A DNA stretch of 64,000 nucleotides from the NCBI RefSeq assembly GCF_042665195.1, contig NZ_JBHTBW010000015.1:52564-116563 (forward strand), in the 5' to 3' direction. Source of the stretch: Laceyella putida (lineage in GTDB: Bacteria > Bacillota > Bacilli > Thermoactinomycetales > Thermoactinomycetaceae). The position numbers and the translations under genes were made by a program. Below are positions 1 to 9,119 of the stretch, piece by piece. How positions within the stretch are numbered: position 1 is the stretch's first letter; every line of letters begins with the position of its first letter. The notes below the pieces were generated by a model that was given only the letters and a program-made list of their open reading frames with translations, was not told where the DNA came from and did not search any database.

Positions 1-534
1 CCATTCACCGTCAGACAACCGGAGCGAATCTGGCTGGGTAAACATTGGAATATCCAACAGTTGGGCCAACTCGCCAACCGGTGCTAGATCACCGTGGACG
101 GCCATGGTCAGCGAACGGATGCGACAGTTGGATGGTTCTTCAATCACAGGTTGCAACATCAACTCGACACGAAACGTCCACGGAGTGGTGATAAAGGTTC
201 TCCGTTCATTTCGCTCTACAGGCCACCCTTTTAATACCGCCCGTTTGCAAATCGCCAGCATCCCGTCTTCATCCACTTGGAAACCCACATGATCAAACAA
301 ATCCTGTTTTCCCATGCCAAAGGTGACATTCACTTCTCCCATAACCATCTCAATGATCCGCAACATCACATTCCTTTTCCGCAGCTCTGCCCAGTTACAC
401 ATGTCCCACCGTCGCCATTCGGCTCCTGGGACGCGCCCCACCCGTTGGTTCAGTTTAAAATCGCATGCCAAATAACATCGCTCCATCTCCTCTACACGGG
501 GTGTCCAATAATGATAATGAAACAACCGAGCCAT
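1..534 (-). CDS. Partial VOC/glyoxalase-like protein (C-terminus beyond the window)
   Basis: An open frame of 178 codons runs from an ATG at 534 through the left edge of the window without a stop. A ribosome site (GGAAAGGGG) lies 8 nt before this ATG. The N-terminus HYHYWTPRVEEMERCY, then DHVGFQVDEDG, a conserved-looking RRTFITTPW and FRVEL are arranged as in vicinal-oxygen-chelate proteins (metal His near DHVGF, Glu in FRVEL). The family call is by eye. The substrate is unknown. It starts after the terminator that closes the dnaK operon, so it is probably a separate unit. Confidence 0.6.
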   Translation of the reverse strand, partial: MARLFHYHYWTPRVEEMERCYLACDFKLNQRVGRVPGAEWRRWDMCNWAELRKRNVMLRIIEMVMGEVNVTFGMGKQDLFDHVGFQVDEDGMLAICKRAVLKGWPVERNERRTFITTPWTFRVELMLQPVIEEPSNCRIRSLTMAVHGDLAPVGELAQLLDIPMFTQPDSLRLSDGEW

Positions 535-592
535 AAGCCATTCCCCTTTCCATCATCGATCCCCACTTTTTTCCCTCTCCGGCAAACAAAAA

Positions 593-628
593 AACAGCCG
601 GTTCCCTATTGGGATCACAGCTGTTTGT
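593..628 (-). terminator. Intrinsic terminator after mtaB
   Basis: On the minus strand AACAGC and GCTGTT close an imperfect stem over a GATCCC/GGGAAC core, followed by a run of seven T. It lies just after the mtaB stop and probably ends the heat-shock operon. Confidence 0.75.
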
Positions 629-635
629 ATCGGCA

Positions 636-1985
636 TTAACCTACACGCGCCGGACGGGGCACATCATCGATCACACGGACGAACGTGCCGCGGCAGTACT
701 CAGGCGATTCAACCTCATCGATCCGCACCCGGCACACTTTCCCTACCATCTCTTCCGTCGCGGGGAACGCCACTTGCAGGTAATTATCGGTATATCCCAT
801 ATAAAGCCCGCTGGTTGGGTCTTCTTTATAAGGGCGTTCCGGAATCACTTCCAACACGTCACCAACAAACTTTTGGGCATACTCCAAGGTTAAACGATTG
901 GAAAGATCAATCAATTTGCGCACGCGCTCATGCTTCACCTCTTCCGGCACTTGGTCCGGCATGCGCGCGGCCGGTGTTCCGGTCCGTTTGGAATATGGGA
1001 AGACGTGCATTTGATACATTTTAAGTTCTTCCACAAACCGATATCCATTTTCAAACTGTTCTTCGGTTTCACCCGGGAAGCCCACGATCATATCGGTGGT
1101 GATGGCCACATTGGGCATCGCTTCATGCAACAGCATGATTTTCTCTTTAAACTCCGCCGTTGTGTATCTGCGGCGCATCCGCTTCAACACTTCGTCATCC
1201 CCGGCCTGGAGCGGGATGTGCAGGTGACGGCACATCTTCTCGGACGCGTTCAACACTTCGATCACGCGCTCATCAATCTGGCTCGCTTCGATCGAACTGA
1301 TCCGCACCCGGTTCAACCCCTCGATCTTATCCAAGTCCCAAAGCAAATCGGCCAGCTTGTAATTTTCAAAGTCGTCGCCATAGCCACCCGTATGAATCCC
1401 GGTCAACACGATCTCCTTGTATCCCGCCGCAACAAGCTGACGAGCTTGTTGCAAGACATTTTCCGGCTTGCGGCTGCGGGAGAGCCCTTTGGCCCAAGGA
1501 ATGATGCAGAAGGTGCAGAAGTTGTTGCACCCTTCTTGGATCTTCAGCGAAGCGCGGGTCCGATCGGCAAATGCGGGCACATCCAATTCTTCATACTCGC
1601 GTTGTTTCATGATATTGCCCACCGCATTGATCGGTTGGCGCTGCGCCAAGTATTGCTCCACATACTCAGTCAGCTTATCGCGCCCTTGGGTGCCCACCAC
1701 AATATCCACGCCGGGAATCGCCGCCACTTCTGCGGGAGAAGTTTGGGCGTAACATCCCGTCACGGCAATCACAGCATCGGGATTACGGCGAATCGCCCGG
1801 CGGATCACCTGGCGGCTCTTCTTGTCCCCCGTGTTGGTAACCGTACATGTATTGATCAGATATACGTCAGCTTTTTCCTCGAATTCCACCCGGGTATAAC
1901 CCGCTTGCTTAAACAGTTGCCACATCGCTTCAGTCTCATACGCATTCACTTTGCATCCCAATGTGTGAAACGCAACCGTTCTCAT
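636..1985 (-). CDS. mtaB: tRNA (t6A37-C2) methylthiotransferase MtaB
   Basis: Radical-SAM methylthiotransferase that turns t6A37 of ANN-decoding tRNAs into ms2t6A. The 449 residues show the N-terminal UPF0004 domain (HTLGCKVNAYE, with further cysteines in NTCTVTN and TGCYAQ for the second iron-sulfur cluster). The radical-SAM triad is in CNNFCTFC near residue 153, and a TRAM-like C-terminal domain follows. The length is normal. The start has a strong AGGAGGTGA site. It follows rsmE by 2 nt, as the last gene of the hrcA-dnaK operon, the same order as in Bacillus. A long open frame on the opposite strand (930-1991) is only its shadow. Confidence 0.95.
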   Translation of the reverse strand: MRTVAFHTLGCKVNAYETEAMWQLFKQAGYTRVEFEEKADVYLINTCTVTNTGDKKSRQVIRRAIRRNPDAVIAVTGCYAQTSPAEVAAIPGVDIVVGTQGRDKLTEYVEQYLAQRQPINAVGNIMKQREYEELDVPAFADRTRASLKIQEGCNNFCTFCIIPWAKGLSRSRKPENVLQQARQLVAAGYKEIVLTGIHTGGYGDDFENYKLADLLWDLDKIEGLNRVRISSIEASQIDERVIEVLNASEKMCRHLHIPLQAGDDEVLKRMRRRYTTAEFKEKIMLLHEAMPNVAITTDMIVGFPGETEEQFENGYRFVEELKMYQMHVFPYSKRTGTPAARMPDQVPEEVKHERVRKLIDLSNRLTLEYAQKFVGDVLEVIPERPYKEDPTSGLYMGYTDNYLQVAFPATEEMVGKVCRVRIDEVESPEYCRGTFVRVIDDVPRPARVG

Positions 1986-1987
1986 GC

Positions 1988-2725
1988 TTAGTCACCTCCT
2001 AGATCTTGCCTTGCGAACAAGATGCAAGAGAGCGCCATAAGGGGCGCGGTCTCTGTTCGCAATATACGTGAACCAAGCGAGATTGGCACTGCACCTGCTT
2101 CTTTCGCTTCTTGAATCTCAGCCTCAGTAAACCCGCCTTCCGGGCCCACGATGAACAAGATCTCATCCGCGGCCGATCCAATTGCTTCGGCCAAGGGGAG
2201 ACCTCCTTTTTCATAAGCGATCCAAGCGCATTCTCGCTTTGTTATTTCTTGTAAAAGCGCCTTCCAGGACAACGGAGTGGCCACCGTCGGCACCGCTCCA
2301 CGATGAGCTTGTTCGGCGGCTTCTTTCACAATCCGGTCCCACCGTTCTTTTTTCTTGTCAATTTTACGGGCATCGAGTTTTACAATGCTTCGTTCCGAGG
2401 AAAACGGCAAAAAGGCTGACGCACCCAGCTCCGTTCCTTTTTGCAGAATCCATTCCAATTTATCGCCTTTCGGCAGTGATTGCGCAAGCAGGATCTTCGT
2501 CCGGGGTTCCCCTTTCGAGGGCATCCGCTCAACAATGCGCGTCATGACCTCACTGCTGTCGAGGGATTCAATCTCCACCAGGTAGTCGATGCCCTGGCCG
2601 GCGCAACAGATGATCTGGTCGCCAGGTTTATTGCGCATCACATTTTTTATATGATGGACATCCTCTCCGACAAGTCGAATGGTTGTCTCCATGATTTGTT
2701 CTTGTGCAATGAAATATCTTTGCAT
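1988..2725 (-). CDS. rsmE: 16S rRNA (uracil1498-N3)-methyltransferase RsmE
   Basis: Methylates U1498 of 16S rRNA using S-adenosylmethionine. The 245-residue SPOUT-family protein has an N-terminal PUA-like part (RYFIAQEQ, HHIKNVMR). Its C-terminal trefoil knot shows IVGPEGGFTEAE and LGSRILRTETAPLMAL, which form the cofactor pocket. The start is preceded by TAGGAGTG. It is 17 nt after prmA and 2 nt before mtaB, so the three are almost certainly co-transcribed. Confidence 0.95.
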   Translation of the reverse strand: MQRYFIAQEQIMETTIRLVGEDVHHIKNVMRNKPGDQIICCAGQGIDYLVEIESLDSSEVMTRIVERMPSKGEPRTKILLAQSLPKGDKLEWILQKGTELGASAFLPFSSERSIVKLDARKIDKKKERWDRIVKEAAEQAHRGAVPTVATPLSWKALLQEITKRECAWIAYEKGGLPLAEAIGSAADEILFIVGPEGGFTEAEIQEAKEAGAVPISLGSRILRTETAPLMALSCILFARQDLGGD

Positions 2726-2742
2726 TTGACACTCCTATCAGT

Positions 2743-3687
2743 TTACCATTTTTTCGCGGCGATAGCTACCCAGCCATCTTGGTGAATGGTTTCCAAAATT
2801 TCAAGCCCGATCATGGCCAATGCTTCTTCCACCTTCCCCTTCTTCTCTTCAATAATCCCGGAAGCGACAAACGTTCCCCCGGGAACCAGGACACGCGGAA
2901 GCTCATGGACGAACTTCAAAATAATCTCCGCCAAGATGTTGGCCACCACGACATCCGCCGTGCCAGCCACGCCTTTTAACAAGTCTCCTTGTCGCACGGT
3001 CACTCGCCCCGACAAGTGATTCAAGGCGATGTTTTCCCGTGCCTTCTCTACCGCAAGCGGGTCCAAATCAAGGGCCAAAATCGGCTCGGCACCCAGCTTC
3101 CCCGCTACAATGCTCAAAATCCCGCTGCCGCAACCCACATCGATCACACGCTGTCCCGGCTTGAGATATTTCTCCAGCAACCGGATGGAAAGCATGGTGG
3201 TGGGATGGGTTCCCGTGCCAAAAGCCATCCCGGGGTCCAATTCAATGATGCGCTCATCCGGTGAAGCGGGCGTATAACGTTCCCACTCAGGCTTGATCAC
3301 GATGCGGTCCGTCACTTTAATTGTTTTGTAATATTTTTTCCACTCATCTTCCCAAGAGGATTCGCTCACTGCTTGCGTTGTGACAATAGCCGATCCCACA
3401 TCAAACTGGGCCGCTTGCAACTCCGCCAATCGCTCTTTTACCTCGGCCACAAACCCGTCCACATCTGTGCATTCCAATTCGGACAGATATGCTTTTACAC
3501 GCACGCCTTCTTGCGGGTAATCATCCGGCGACAATTCAATGATTTCGCCAAATTGGTTATCCCAGGTGCGATGAAGCACTTCAGGATCTTCGATGGACAC
3601 TCCGTCCGCTCCAAGTTCCTGCAAGATATAACTGACAGCCTCTGTCGCCTCTTGACTGGTATGGACACAAATCTCTATCCAATTCAA
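2743..3687 (-). CDS. prmA: Ribosomal protein L11 methyltransferase PrmA
   Basis: Trimethylates lysines of ribosomal protein L11. The 314 residues have an N-terminal substrate-recognition domain and a class I methyltransferase domain with VIDVGCGSGILSI near residue 180, ALDLDP, and VVANILAEI as the catalytic loop. The start is TTG at 3687 with GGAGGG 6 nt upstream. It follows dnaJ across a small hairpin that may lower its expression relative to the chaperones. Confidence 0.95.
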   Translation of the reverse strand: MNWIEICVHTSQEATEAVSYILQELGADGVSIEDPEVLHRTWDNQFGEIIELSPDDYPQEGVRVKAYLSELECTDVDGFVAEVKERLAELQAAQFDVGSAIVTTQAVSESSWEDEWKKYYKTIKVTDRIVIKPEWERYTPASPDERIIELDPGMAFGTGTHPTTMLSIRLLEKYLKPGQRVIDVGCGSGILSIVAGKLGAEPILALDLDPLAVEKARENIALNHLSGRVTVRQGDLLKGVAGTADVVVANILAEIILKFVHELPRVLVPGGTFVASGIIEEKKGKVEEALAMIGLEILETIHQDGWVAIAAKKW

Positions 3688-3710
3688 TATAATCCCTCCA
3701 AATGATAAAG

Positions 3711-3735
3711 AAAAACGGGCAAAGATGCCCGTTTA
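3711..3735 (-). terminator. Hairpin/attenuator between dnaJ and prmA
   Basis: On the minus strand AAACGGGCA-TCTT-TGCCCGTTT is a perfect 9-bp stem followed by TTC, giving a run of five T in all. It resembles a leaky intrinsic terminator and could separate chaperone mRNA from the rRNA/tRNA modification genes downstream. Confidence 0.65.
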
Positions 3736-3741
3736 AGTTCA

Positions 3742-4872
3742 TTAGTCGCCGCGAAACGCTTGTTTCATCTTATCGAAGAAGTTATTGGACTGCTCTTGGT
3801 TAATGTATTCACCACAGAGCCGGCTAAACTTGCGAAGCGCCTCTTTTTGTTCCTCCGTCAGCTTGGATGGTGTGACCACGCGCACTTTGACGCGCAAATC
3901 ACCTTCACCATATCCCCGCAGACGTGGAACCCCTTTCCCTTGCAAACGGAATTCGGTCCCCGTTTGCGTGCCTGCGGGCACCTTCAGCCGGGCACGACCA
4001 TTCAAGGTGGGAACAATCACTTCATCACCCAGAGCGGCTTGCCCAAAGGTGATTGGCAATTCACACACCAGATCGTCGCCTTCCCGTTTGAAAAACTCGT
4101 GCGGCTTAACATAAATCGTGATATAGAGATCTCCTGGTGGCCCGCCATTCATCCCGGGTTCACCTTCACCGCTTACGCGCAATTGAGCGCCTTCGTGGAT
4201 ACCTGCTGGAATTTTGACGTTGATTTTTTTCTTTTTCTTCACTTGTCCTTGCCCGGAGCAATGGGTGCATCTCTCTCTGATCAATTGGCCCGTTCCGTTA
4301 CAAGCGTGGCAGATCCGACGGTTAACCACACGGCCAAACGGTGTATTTTGCACTACTTCCGTCTGTCCGCTTCCCTGGCATACAGAACAGGTTTCCGGCT
4401 TGGTCCCCGGCTTGGCTCCTGATCCGTGGCATTGGTCGCACGTTTCGGTGCGCGGAATGACAACATCCACAGTTTTGCCATATACGGCATCTTTAAAATC
4501 AATTTGCAGGCGATATTCCAAATCGGCACCTTGACGGGGGGCGTTGGGATTATTGCGTCTTCCGCCGCCAAAAAACATATCAAAAATGTCCCCGAACCCA
4601 AAATCGGCGTCAAATCCGGCTCCCGCACCAGCTCCCCCACCAAATCCACCGGTAGGATCAGCATGACCAAAGCGATCGTAACTGGCTTTTTTCTGCGGAT
4701 CGCTCAATACTTCATATGCTTCTTTCACATCTTTAAACTTTTGTTCTGCATCTGCTTCTTTGTTTACGTCTGGGTGATATTTGCGTGCCAATTTTCGGTA
4801 GGCTTTGCGAATCTCATCATCAGAGGCATCGCGGCTAATACCTAGCACCTCATAATAGTCACGTTTGCTCAC
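3742..4872 (-). CDS. dnaJ: Chaperone protein DnaJ
   Basis: Hsp40 co-chaperone that delivers substrates to DnaK and stimulates its ATPase. The 376 residues contain an N-terminal J domain with HPD in KYHPDVNK, a Gly/Phe-rich stretch, four CxxCxGxG-type zinc motifs (CDQCHGSG, CSVCQGSG, CHACNGTG, CTHCSGQG) and the C-terminal substrate domain. The start is GTG at 4872 with AGAGGAGGTGA upstream. It follows dnaK in the HrcA-controlled operon. Confidence 0.97.
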   Translation of the reverse strand: MSKRDYYEVLGISRDASDDEIRKAYRKLARKYHPDVNKEADAEQKFKDVKEAYEVLSDPQKKASYDRFGHADPTGGFGGGAGAGAGFDADFGFGDIFDMFFGGGRRNNPNAPRQGADLEYRLQIDFKDAVYGKTVDVVIPRTETCDQCHGSGAKPGTKPETCSVCQGSGQTEVVQNTPFGRVVNRRICHACNGTGQLIRERCTHCSGQGQVKKKKKINVKIPAGIHEGAQLRVSGEGEPGMNGGPPGDLYITIYVKPHEFFKREGDDLVCELPITFGQAALGDEVIVPTLNGRARLKVPAGTQTGTEFRLQGKGVPRLRGYGEGDLRVKVRVVTPSKLTEEQKEALRKFSRLCGEYINQEQSNNFFDKMKQAFRGD

Positions 4873-4946
4873 CGGGTCACCTCCTCTTCTAACTCAACCA
4901 TCCAGCAAACATATCCACAAAAAATGGAAAGCCAAGCAAGGCAGAG

Positions 4947-4972
4947 CCTCGACATTGACTTTCCAGTCGAGG
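4947..4972 (-). other. Hairpin in the dnaK-dnaJ spacer
   Basis: CCTCGAC and GTCGAGG form a 7-bp stem around a 12-nt loop in the spacer, with no T-run after it. It could be an mRNA processing or stabilising structure. Function is inferred only from position. Confidence 0.4.
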
Positions 4973-4993
4973 AGAACTCTTCCCTTCTCCTCT

Positions 4994-6826
4994 TTATTTC
5001 TCTTCTTCTTTTACCTCTTCATACTCAGCATCAACGACATTATCTTTTTTCTCCGCGGAAGCTTCTGATCCTTGTGCTTGGTTTGCTTCTTGCTGCATTT
5101 TTTCATACAGTTTTACAGATAATTGTTGCACAGCTTGCTCCAATTCTTCAATACCTTTTTTCATTTCTTCCAGATTATCTTCTTCGAGCGCTTTTTTCAG
5201 CTGATCTTTCGCTTGGTTTGCTTTATCCAACTCAGCTTTATCCACTTTATCGCCGAGATCCTTAATGGTCTTCTCGGTGGTAAAGATCAATTGGTCCGCT
5301 TTGTTGCGGGTTTCCACTTGTTCTTGGCGCTTTTTGTCTTCTTCCGCATGCATCTCCGCCTCTTTTACCATGCGTTCGATCTCTTCATCGCTCAGACCGC
5401 CGGAAGATTGAATCGTGATCGCTTGGCTCTTGCCGGTTGCTTTGTCTTTCGCCGATACATGCACAATCCCGTTGGCGTCGATTTTGAAGGTGACCTCAAT
5501 TTGTGGAATTCCCCGTGGCGCCGGTGGAATATCCGTCAGTTGGAAACGGCCCAATGGTTTGTTGTCGGCCGCCATCGGACGTTCCCCTTGCAGAACGTGA
5601 ATGTCCACAGAGGTTTGGTTGTCCGCCGCGGTGGAGAAAATTTGGGACTTCTCGGTTGGGATCGTCGTGTTGCGCTCGATCAATTTGGTGAAGACGCCAC
5701 CCAGGGTTTCAATTCCGAGGGACAGCGGCGTCACATCCAGCAAGACGATATCTTTCACATCGCCGGACAATACCCCGCCTTGGATCGCCGCACCCATCGC
5801 CACGACTTCGTCTGGGTTAACCCCTTTGCTTGGCTCTTTGCCGATTAAGCGCTTAATCGCTTCCTGCACTGCGGGAATCCGGGTCGATCCGCCAACCAGG
5901 ATCACTTTATCGATATCATTCGGAGTGAGTCCCGCATCGCTCAGCGCCTGACGGGTTGGAGCCATGGTCCGTTCAATCAGGTTGGCGCTCAACTCTTCAA
6001 ATTTGGCGCGGGTTAACGTGACTTCCAAATGTTTTGGACCCGTCGCGTCAGCTGTCAAGAACGGAAGCGAAATCGTCGTGGTCAACACGCCGGACAAGTC
6101 TTTTTTCGCTTTTTCCGCCGCGTCTTTCAAGCGTTGGACGGCCATTTTGTCATGGCTGATATCAATGCCGTTTTCCTTTTTGAACTCTTGCACGAGATAA
6201 TCGATGATGACTTGGTCAAAGTCGTCACCGCCCAGTTGGTTATCCCCACTGGTCGACAATACTTCAAACACGCCATCGCCCAGCTCAAGGATGGATACGT
6301 CAAAGGTACCGCCACCCAAGTCAAAGACGAGGATTTTTTGGTCTTCCGATTTTTCCATACCGTATGCCAGCGCGGCAGCGGTTGGCTCGTTGATGATGCG
6401 CAACACTTCCAAACCGGCGATCCGTCCGGCGTCTTTGGTCGCTTGGCGTTGGCTATCATTAAAGTATGCAGGAACGGTGATGACGGCTTGGGTTACCGTT
6501 TCGCCCAGATAAGCCTCAGCATCCGCTTTTAACTTTTGCAGAATCATCGCGGAGATTTCTTGCGGGCTATATGCTTTGTCATCAATTTGCACTTTATGGT
6601 CTGTTCCCATATAGCGCTTGATGGAAATGATCGTTTTTTCCGGATTGGTGATGGCTTGGCGTTTGGCGGCTTCCCCGACCAAGCGTTCACCCGTTTTGGA
6701 GAACCCCACTACAGAGGGGGTGGTGCGGCCACCTTCTGCGTTGGGAATGACGACAGCCTCATTGCCGTCCATAAATGCTACACATGAGTTGGTTGTCCCT
6801 AAGTCAATTCCAATTACTTTACCCAT
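4994..6826 (-). CDS. dnaK: Molecular chaperone DnaK (Hsp70)
   Basis: ATP-dependent Hsp70 chaperone. The 610 residues carry all family motifs: GIDLGTTNSCVA at the N-terminus, INEPTAAALAYG, VFDLGGGTFDVSIL, LVGGSTRIPAVQ, then the substrate-binding domain and a charged tail ending DAEYEEVKEEEK. The length is typical of Gram-positive DnaK, which lacks the insertion found in enterobacterial DnaK. The start is ATG with TAGGAGG. It sits between grpE and dnaJ, in the third quarter of the CIRCE operon. Confidence 0.98.
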   Translation of the reverse strand: MGKVIGIDLGTTNSCVAFMDGNEAVVIPNAEGGRTTPSVVGFSKTGERLVGEAAKRQAITNPEKTIISIKRYMGTDHKVQIDDKAYSPQEISAMILQKLKADAEAYLGETVTQAVITVPAYFNDSQRQATKDAGRIAGLEVLRIINEPTAAALAYGMEKSEDQKILVFDLGGGTFDVSILELGDGVFEVLSTSGDNQLGGDDFDQVIIDYLVQEFKKENGIDISHDKMAVQRLKDAAEKAKKDLSGVLTTTISLPFLTADATGPKHLEVTLTRAKFEELSANLIERTMAPTRQALSDAGLTPNDIDKVILVGGSTRIPAVQEAIKRLIGKEPSKGVNPDEVVAMGAAIQGGVLSGDVKDIVLLDVTPLSLGIETLGGVFTKLIERNTTIPTEKSQIFSTAADNQTSVDIHVLQGERPMAADNKPLGRFQLTDIPPAPRGIPQIEVTFKIDANGIVHVSAKDKATGKSQAITIQSSGGLSDEEIERMVKEAEMHAEEDKKRQEQVETRNKADQLIFTTEKTIKDLGDKVDKAELDKANQAKDQLKKALEEDNLEEMKKGIEELEQAVQQLSVKLYEKMQQEANQAQGSEASAEKKDNVVDAEYEEVKEEEK

Positions 6827-6869
6827 TGACTACTAACCTCCTACCTCAACCTTTGCGTAAGTAGTATTT

Positions 6870-7472
6870 TTATTGGCTCACTTTGACCATTGATGGACGA
6901 ATCACACGGTCCAGGTAACGGTACCCCGCTTGCAGTTCTTCAACAACCATGCCAGGCGCCATATGATCCGTCTCCACTTGCATGACTGCGTTGTGCTCAT
7001 GCGGGTTGAACGGTTTTCCTTCAGTCTCAATCATCGTCAAACCAGTTTCAGACAGAACATTTAAGAATTGACGATACACCATCTCAATTCCTTCTTGCAA
7101 CATTCGCGCATCTTCACTTTGATCCGCCGCATCCAAGGCGCGCTCAAAGTTGTCGAGCACGGGCAAGAGTTTTTCAAGAAAGGGAACCACCGCATATTTG
7201 GCCACTTCTTCTTTCTCTTTGCGAGCCCGGCGACGGTAGTTCTCCAGGTCGGCAAGTGCACGTAAATAAAGCTCGCGGTGTTGCTCCGCTTGCCTCTGCC
7301 ACTTCTCCGCCAATTGCTTGGTTTGCTCCAGCTCTTGCTCAAGAGATCCTTCGGCGGGTGAGGATTCCTCGGCACCCGTATGTACACTTGCCTGCTCCTC
7401 AAATGATTCTTCATTTGCAGAGGGTTGGCTTCCAGTTGGATGCTGAAGCTCTTCATTTTCATGCTTCATCAT
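6870..7472 (-). CDS. grpE: Nucleotide exchange factor GrpE
   Basis: Releases ADP from DnaK. The 200 residues have a long acidic, low-complexity N-terminus (residues 1-50), a coiled coil (EQELEQTKQLAEKWQRQAEQ) and the conserved core RALADLENYRRRARKE, ending in GYRYLDRVIRPSMVKVSQ. There are two adjacent ATG codons; the first follows AGGAGGACCAG. It begins 15 nt after the chaperonin stop, so in this operon it is separated from hrcA by one extra gene. Confidence 0.97.
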   Translation of the reverse strand: MMKHENEELQHPTGSQPSANEESFEEQASVHTGAEESSPAEGSLEQELEQTKQLAEKWQRQAEQHRELYLRALADLENYRRRARKEKEEVAKYAVVPFLEKLLPVLDNFERALDAADQSEDARMLQEGIEMVYRQFLNVLSETGLTMIETEGKPFNPHEHNAVMQVETDHMAPGMVVEELQAGYRYLDRVIRPSMVKVSQ

Positions 7473-7487
7473 TCTGGTCCTCCTATA

Positions 7488-9026
7488 TTAGAAAACAGGG
7501 TCTTCTTTCATCTTCACAACCGTGTGGATGCGCAAAATCGCAATGGCAACTTCTCCTGCTGTTTGCAGCGCATGCGCTTTGACCGGGAGCGGGTCGACAA
7601 CCCCCATTTCAATCATATCCGCAACCGTACCCCGATCGCAATCGATTCCCAAGGAATCAGATTGACGTTTTAGTTGCAATGCTTTGACCGCTTCGATTTT
7701 TTCCAAGGGGTTGAATCCGGCATTGGCGACCACTTGGCTCATGGGGCGTTGCAGGGCTTCCGCCACCGCCGATACGCCAAACCGTTCCATCCCTTGCACC
7801 GTATCGCGGAAATGTTCGACATCACGCCCGATCGCCAGTTCGACGGCCCCGCCGCCCGGCACAAATCCGCCGTGAATCGCCGCTTGCACCGCTGATGCTG
7901 CATCCTTGCATATCCGTTCGCGCTCTTCCACCACTTCTTCCGTCGCCGCTCCGACCAAAATGGTTGCAAACGGCTTCCCGTGCCCGCCGGTAATCCGGAT
8001 TCGGGCGAGAACTTCGTCATCTTCCACTTCGGAACAATATCCCAATAAGGCTTCGATCTCTTCCGGGCTTTTCTTCAGTCCGCTTCGTTTGATTTGACGC
8101 GCTCCAGTATATTCAGATACTTTCTCCAGCTCTTCGCGCGCAACCTCCGAAACCACGATCACCCCGGCATCCGTAAGGACTTCTTCCGCGTGGGGGTCAA
8201 CAGCTCCGTCTGTGACGATAAAGCCCACATTCAAATGAATCAAATGCTCCAGCATGACGTAAAACTCTTCCCGCAACCGCTCCTTGCGGTTGAACGCTTC
8301 GTCCGTGCGCACTTCATCGGAGAAGGATTCCGGTTCTAACGCATCAGCCAACACCAGCACCCGCGCGTTTTCCCTCTTTCGCGGCATCTGCGGGTTCATC
8401 CGGGTTTTGCTGATGACGATCCCCGAGAACACATTGCTTTCAATGCGCGGATGGGCGACGACGCAACTGGATAGTTTAAACCCTTTTTCCAACAGCTTTT
8501 CGCGACCAACCATATGGGCGGCCTCAATCACCGCCAAGGTGATATCTTCATTCTCGCGGCTGGCGGTAAACGCAATCCGTTGCAGCCATTCATCATCCAA
8601 TTCGTAAATCGTGCGGGCCCGTTCCTGCATTTTGATCAGGGCAAAGCGGATTCCGCGTTGGATTCCCGCGATGACTTTGGTCACTGGAACCCCTCGTGTC
8701 ACCTGCTTCACACCCTCATCCACCAGCGCGGAAGCCAGCAACGTGGCTGTTGTGGTTCCATCGCCCATTTCATCTTGTTGCGACTTAGCCACGTTGACAA
8801 TCATCTTGGCCGCCGGATGGGTGATTTCCATGCGATCCAAAATGGTCACACCGTCATTGGTCACAATCACTTCATTTTTGGAGTTGACGAGCATGGTGTC
8901 GAGACCCTTGGGGCCGAGTGTGGAGGCAACCGCCTGTGCAACAGATTTAACGGCATTGGCATTGGATTGGAGCGCGGACAGACGCGCCTCCTCTTTTTCT
9001 TGGTGTAGATGGACTTTATCCGGCAC
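7488..9026 (-). CDS. Group II (thermosome/CCT-type) chaperonin in the dnaK operon
   Basis: Predicted ATP-driven double-ring folding chamber of the archaeal/eukaryotic type, not GroEL. From a GTG at 9026 (AGGAAGGGG 6-7 nt upstream) it has 512 residues. Visible motifs are STLGPKGLDTMLV (residues 35-47), NDGVTILDRM (57-66), GDGTTTATLLA (88-98), an apical segment with SGIVISKTRMNPQMPRK like the thermosome lid region, and GGFVPGGGAVELAI near residue 400. A longer frame upstream is open but has no better start. It lies between hrcA and grpE, where Bacillus has nothing. Archaeal-like chaperonins in the dnaK operon are known from some Firmicutes such as Carboxydothermus. Heat-shock control by HrcA is inferred from operon membership. 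Confidence 0.9.
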   Translation of the reverse strand: MPDKVHLHQEKEEARLSALQSNANAVKSVAQAVASTLGPKGLDTMLVNSKNEVIVTNDGVTILDRMEITHPAAKMIVNVAKSQQDEMGDGTTTATLLASALVDEGVKQVTRGVPVTKVIAGIQRGIRFALIKMQERARTIYELDDEWLQRIAFTASRENEDITLAVIEAAHMVGREKLLEKGFKLSSCVVAHPRIESNVFSGIVISKTRMNPQMPRKRENARVLVLADALEPESFSDEVRTDEAFNRKERLREEFYVMLEHLIHLNVGFIVTDGAVDPHAEEVLTDAGVIVVSEVAREELEKVSEYTGARQIKRSGLKKSPEEIEALLGYCSEVEDDEVLARIRITGGHGKPFATILVGAATEEVVEERERICKDAASAVQAAIHGGFVPGGGAVELAIGRDVEHFRDTVQGMERFGVSAVAEALQRPMSQVVANAGFNPLEKIEAVKALQLKRQSDSLGIDCDRGTVADMIEMGVVDPLPVKAHALQTAGEVAIAILRIHTVVKMKEDPVF

Positions 9027-9119
9027 CGGGTTTCCCCTTCCTTTCTCTACATGGGCATAGGGGTTCCTTTTATTTCTATGAACCCCTAAACACGCGTGGT
9101 ACATCCTAATATGCTTAGT

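Noticed and set aside
930..1991. 353-codon open frame on the plus strand
   Set aside because: Lies fully opposite mtaB, has no family motif or ribosome site, and is explained by the codon bias of mtaB.
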